From: an uncultured Lachnospiraceae bacterium
Lineage (GTDB): Bacteria > Bacillota > Clostridia > Lachnospirales > Lachnospiraceae
Reading direction: 5' to 3'
Length of the DNA: 64,000 nucleotides
NCBI GenBank assembly: GCA_910585635.1
Contig: CAJUFE010000002.1
Coordinates: 1 to 64,000, forward strand
The notes below the pieces were generated by a model, which did not search any database, was not told the origin of the DNA, and worked only from the letters and a program-made list of their open reading frames with translations. Shown in pieces: positions 63,801 through 64,000 of the stretch (within the stretch, counting starts at the first letter, position 1; every line of letters starts with the position of its first letter). The translations under genes and the position numbers were made by a program.

Positions 63801-63989
63801 ATAGATATGTTGCAAAGGGTCCGCTCCGGGAGGGGCCTGCGCTACATTATTGGATAACGATAATATGAAAACCCTCAAGCTTTCCGATCACCTAGCATCT
63901 GCTGTGTACCGCACAGAGTGAGAGTGTGTTCCCGTGGGGGGCCGGGTCTTCGGATGCGGGCGGGTGACCAGTCATGCGCCTGCATCTAT
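63801..63989 (+). repeat. Dispersed repeat family 1, longest copy
   Basis: Starts ATAGATATGTTGCAAAGGGT and CCGCTCCGGGAGGGGCC, continues with GGGCCGGGTCTTCGGATG and ends GCGGGCGGGTGACCAGTCAT then GCGCCTGCA. The first and last parts match 13501-13558 and the middle matches 50014-50090. No coding frame of note in 63728-64000. Confidence 0.65.
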
Positions 63990-64000
63990 CTGACTCATGA

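Overview
The window looks like chromosome of a spore-forming, high-GC clostridial gut commensal, most probably Lachnospiraceae. Pointers are strong AGGAGG ribosome-binding sites with frequent GTG/TTG starts, rubrerythrin, KtrAB, a PadR/DUF1700 operon, many sugar PTS genes, TRAP uptake of sugar acids, collagen-like surface protein genes, and intergenic palindromic repeats. Assignment to a species is not possible from this sequence alone. No rRNA, tRNA, CRISPR or prophage structural genes were recognised.

Layout. 0-3 kb: the 5' part of an IclR regulator, then a PadR-DUF1700-membrane protein operon. 3-7 kb: rubrerythrin, a Cof-type HAD phosphatase and the KtrAB potassium channel. 7.1-8.9 kb: an AT-richer two-gene island of a DUF262 protein and a small P-loop ATPase, preceded by a perfect 24-bp palindrome. 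9-12 kb: ZnuABC zinc uptake. 12-17 kb: a MATE pump and the fructose operon fruK-fruA with an obvious promoter and paired operators. 17-18.8 kb: a glycosyltransferase and an orphan C-terminal half of a collagen-like protein. 19.5-29.7 kb: a hexuronate/diketogulonate catabolic cluster (uxuA, uxuB, a Zn-dehydrogenase, a YhcH protein, a YiaK-like reductase, a DctPQM TRAP transporter) with a GntR/FCD regulator whose probable operators can be read. 30-35 kb: an RpiR regulator, aldo/keto reductases, a beta-glucoside module (IIB, GH1) and two gene remnants. 36-42 kb: a nucleotidyltransferase, a UvrA-like ABC protein, a VapD-type gene pair and a serine recombinase. 42-48 kb: a sucrose/fructoside regulon (GH32, sucrose-type PTS, metallo-hydrolase, LacI). 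48-50.3 kb: decayed xanthine dehydrogenase and kinase pieces around an AT-rich HicA/HicB-Panacea toxin-antitoxin pair. 50.3-54 kb: an ADP-ribose module (PARG-like macrodomain plus NADAR-Nudix-winged helix fusion) and the N-terminal half of a collagen-like gene. 54-64 kb: a second MATE pump, a second GH1, DegV, a PI3/4-kinase-like protein, a glycosyltransferase and a CHASE2 adenylate cyclase.

How it fits together. Sugar-acid, fructose, sucrose and beta-glucoside uptake genes each sit beside their catabolic enzymes, and several have a local regulator. Between them are small accessory modules (DUF262/ATPase, VapD, HicA/HicB-Panacea, NADAR/PARG), several of them AT-rich, which look like acquired defence or stress systems. 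Three further layers stand out: dispersed palindromic repeats of at least two families, short tandem repeats at the 3' ends of operons, and a collagen-like gene whose two halves lie 34 kb apart in the same orientation.
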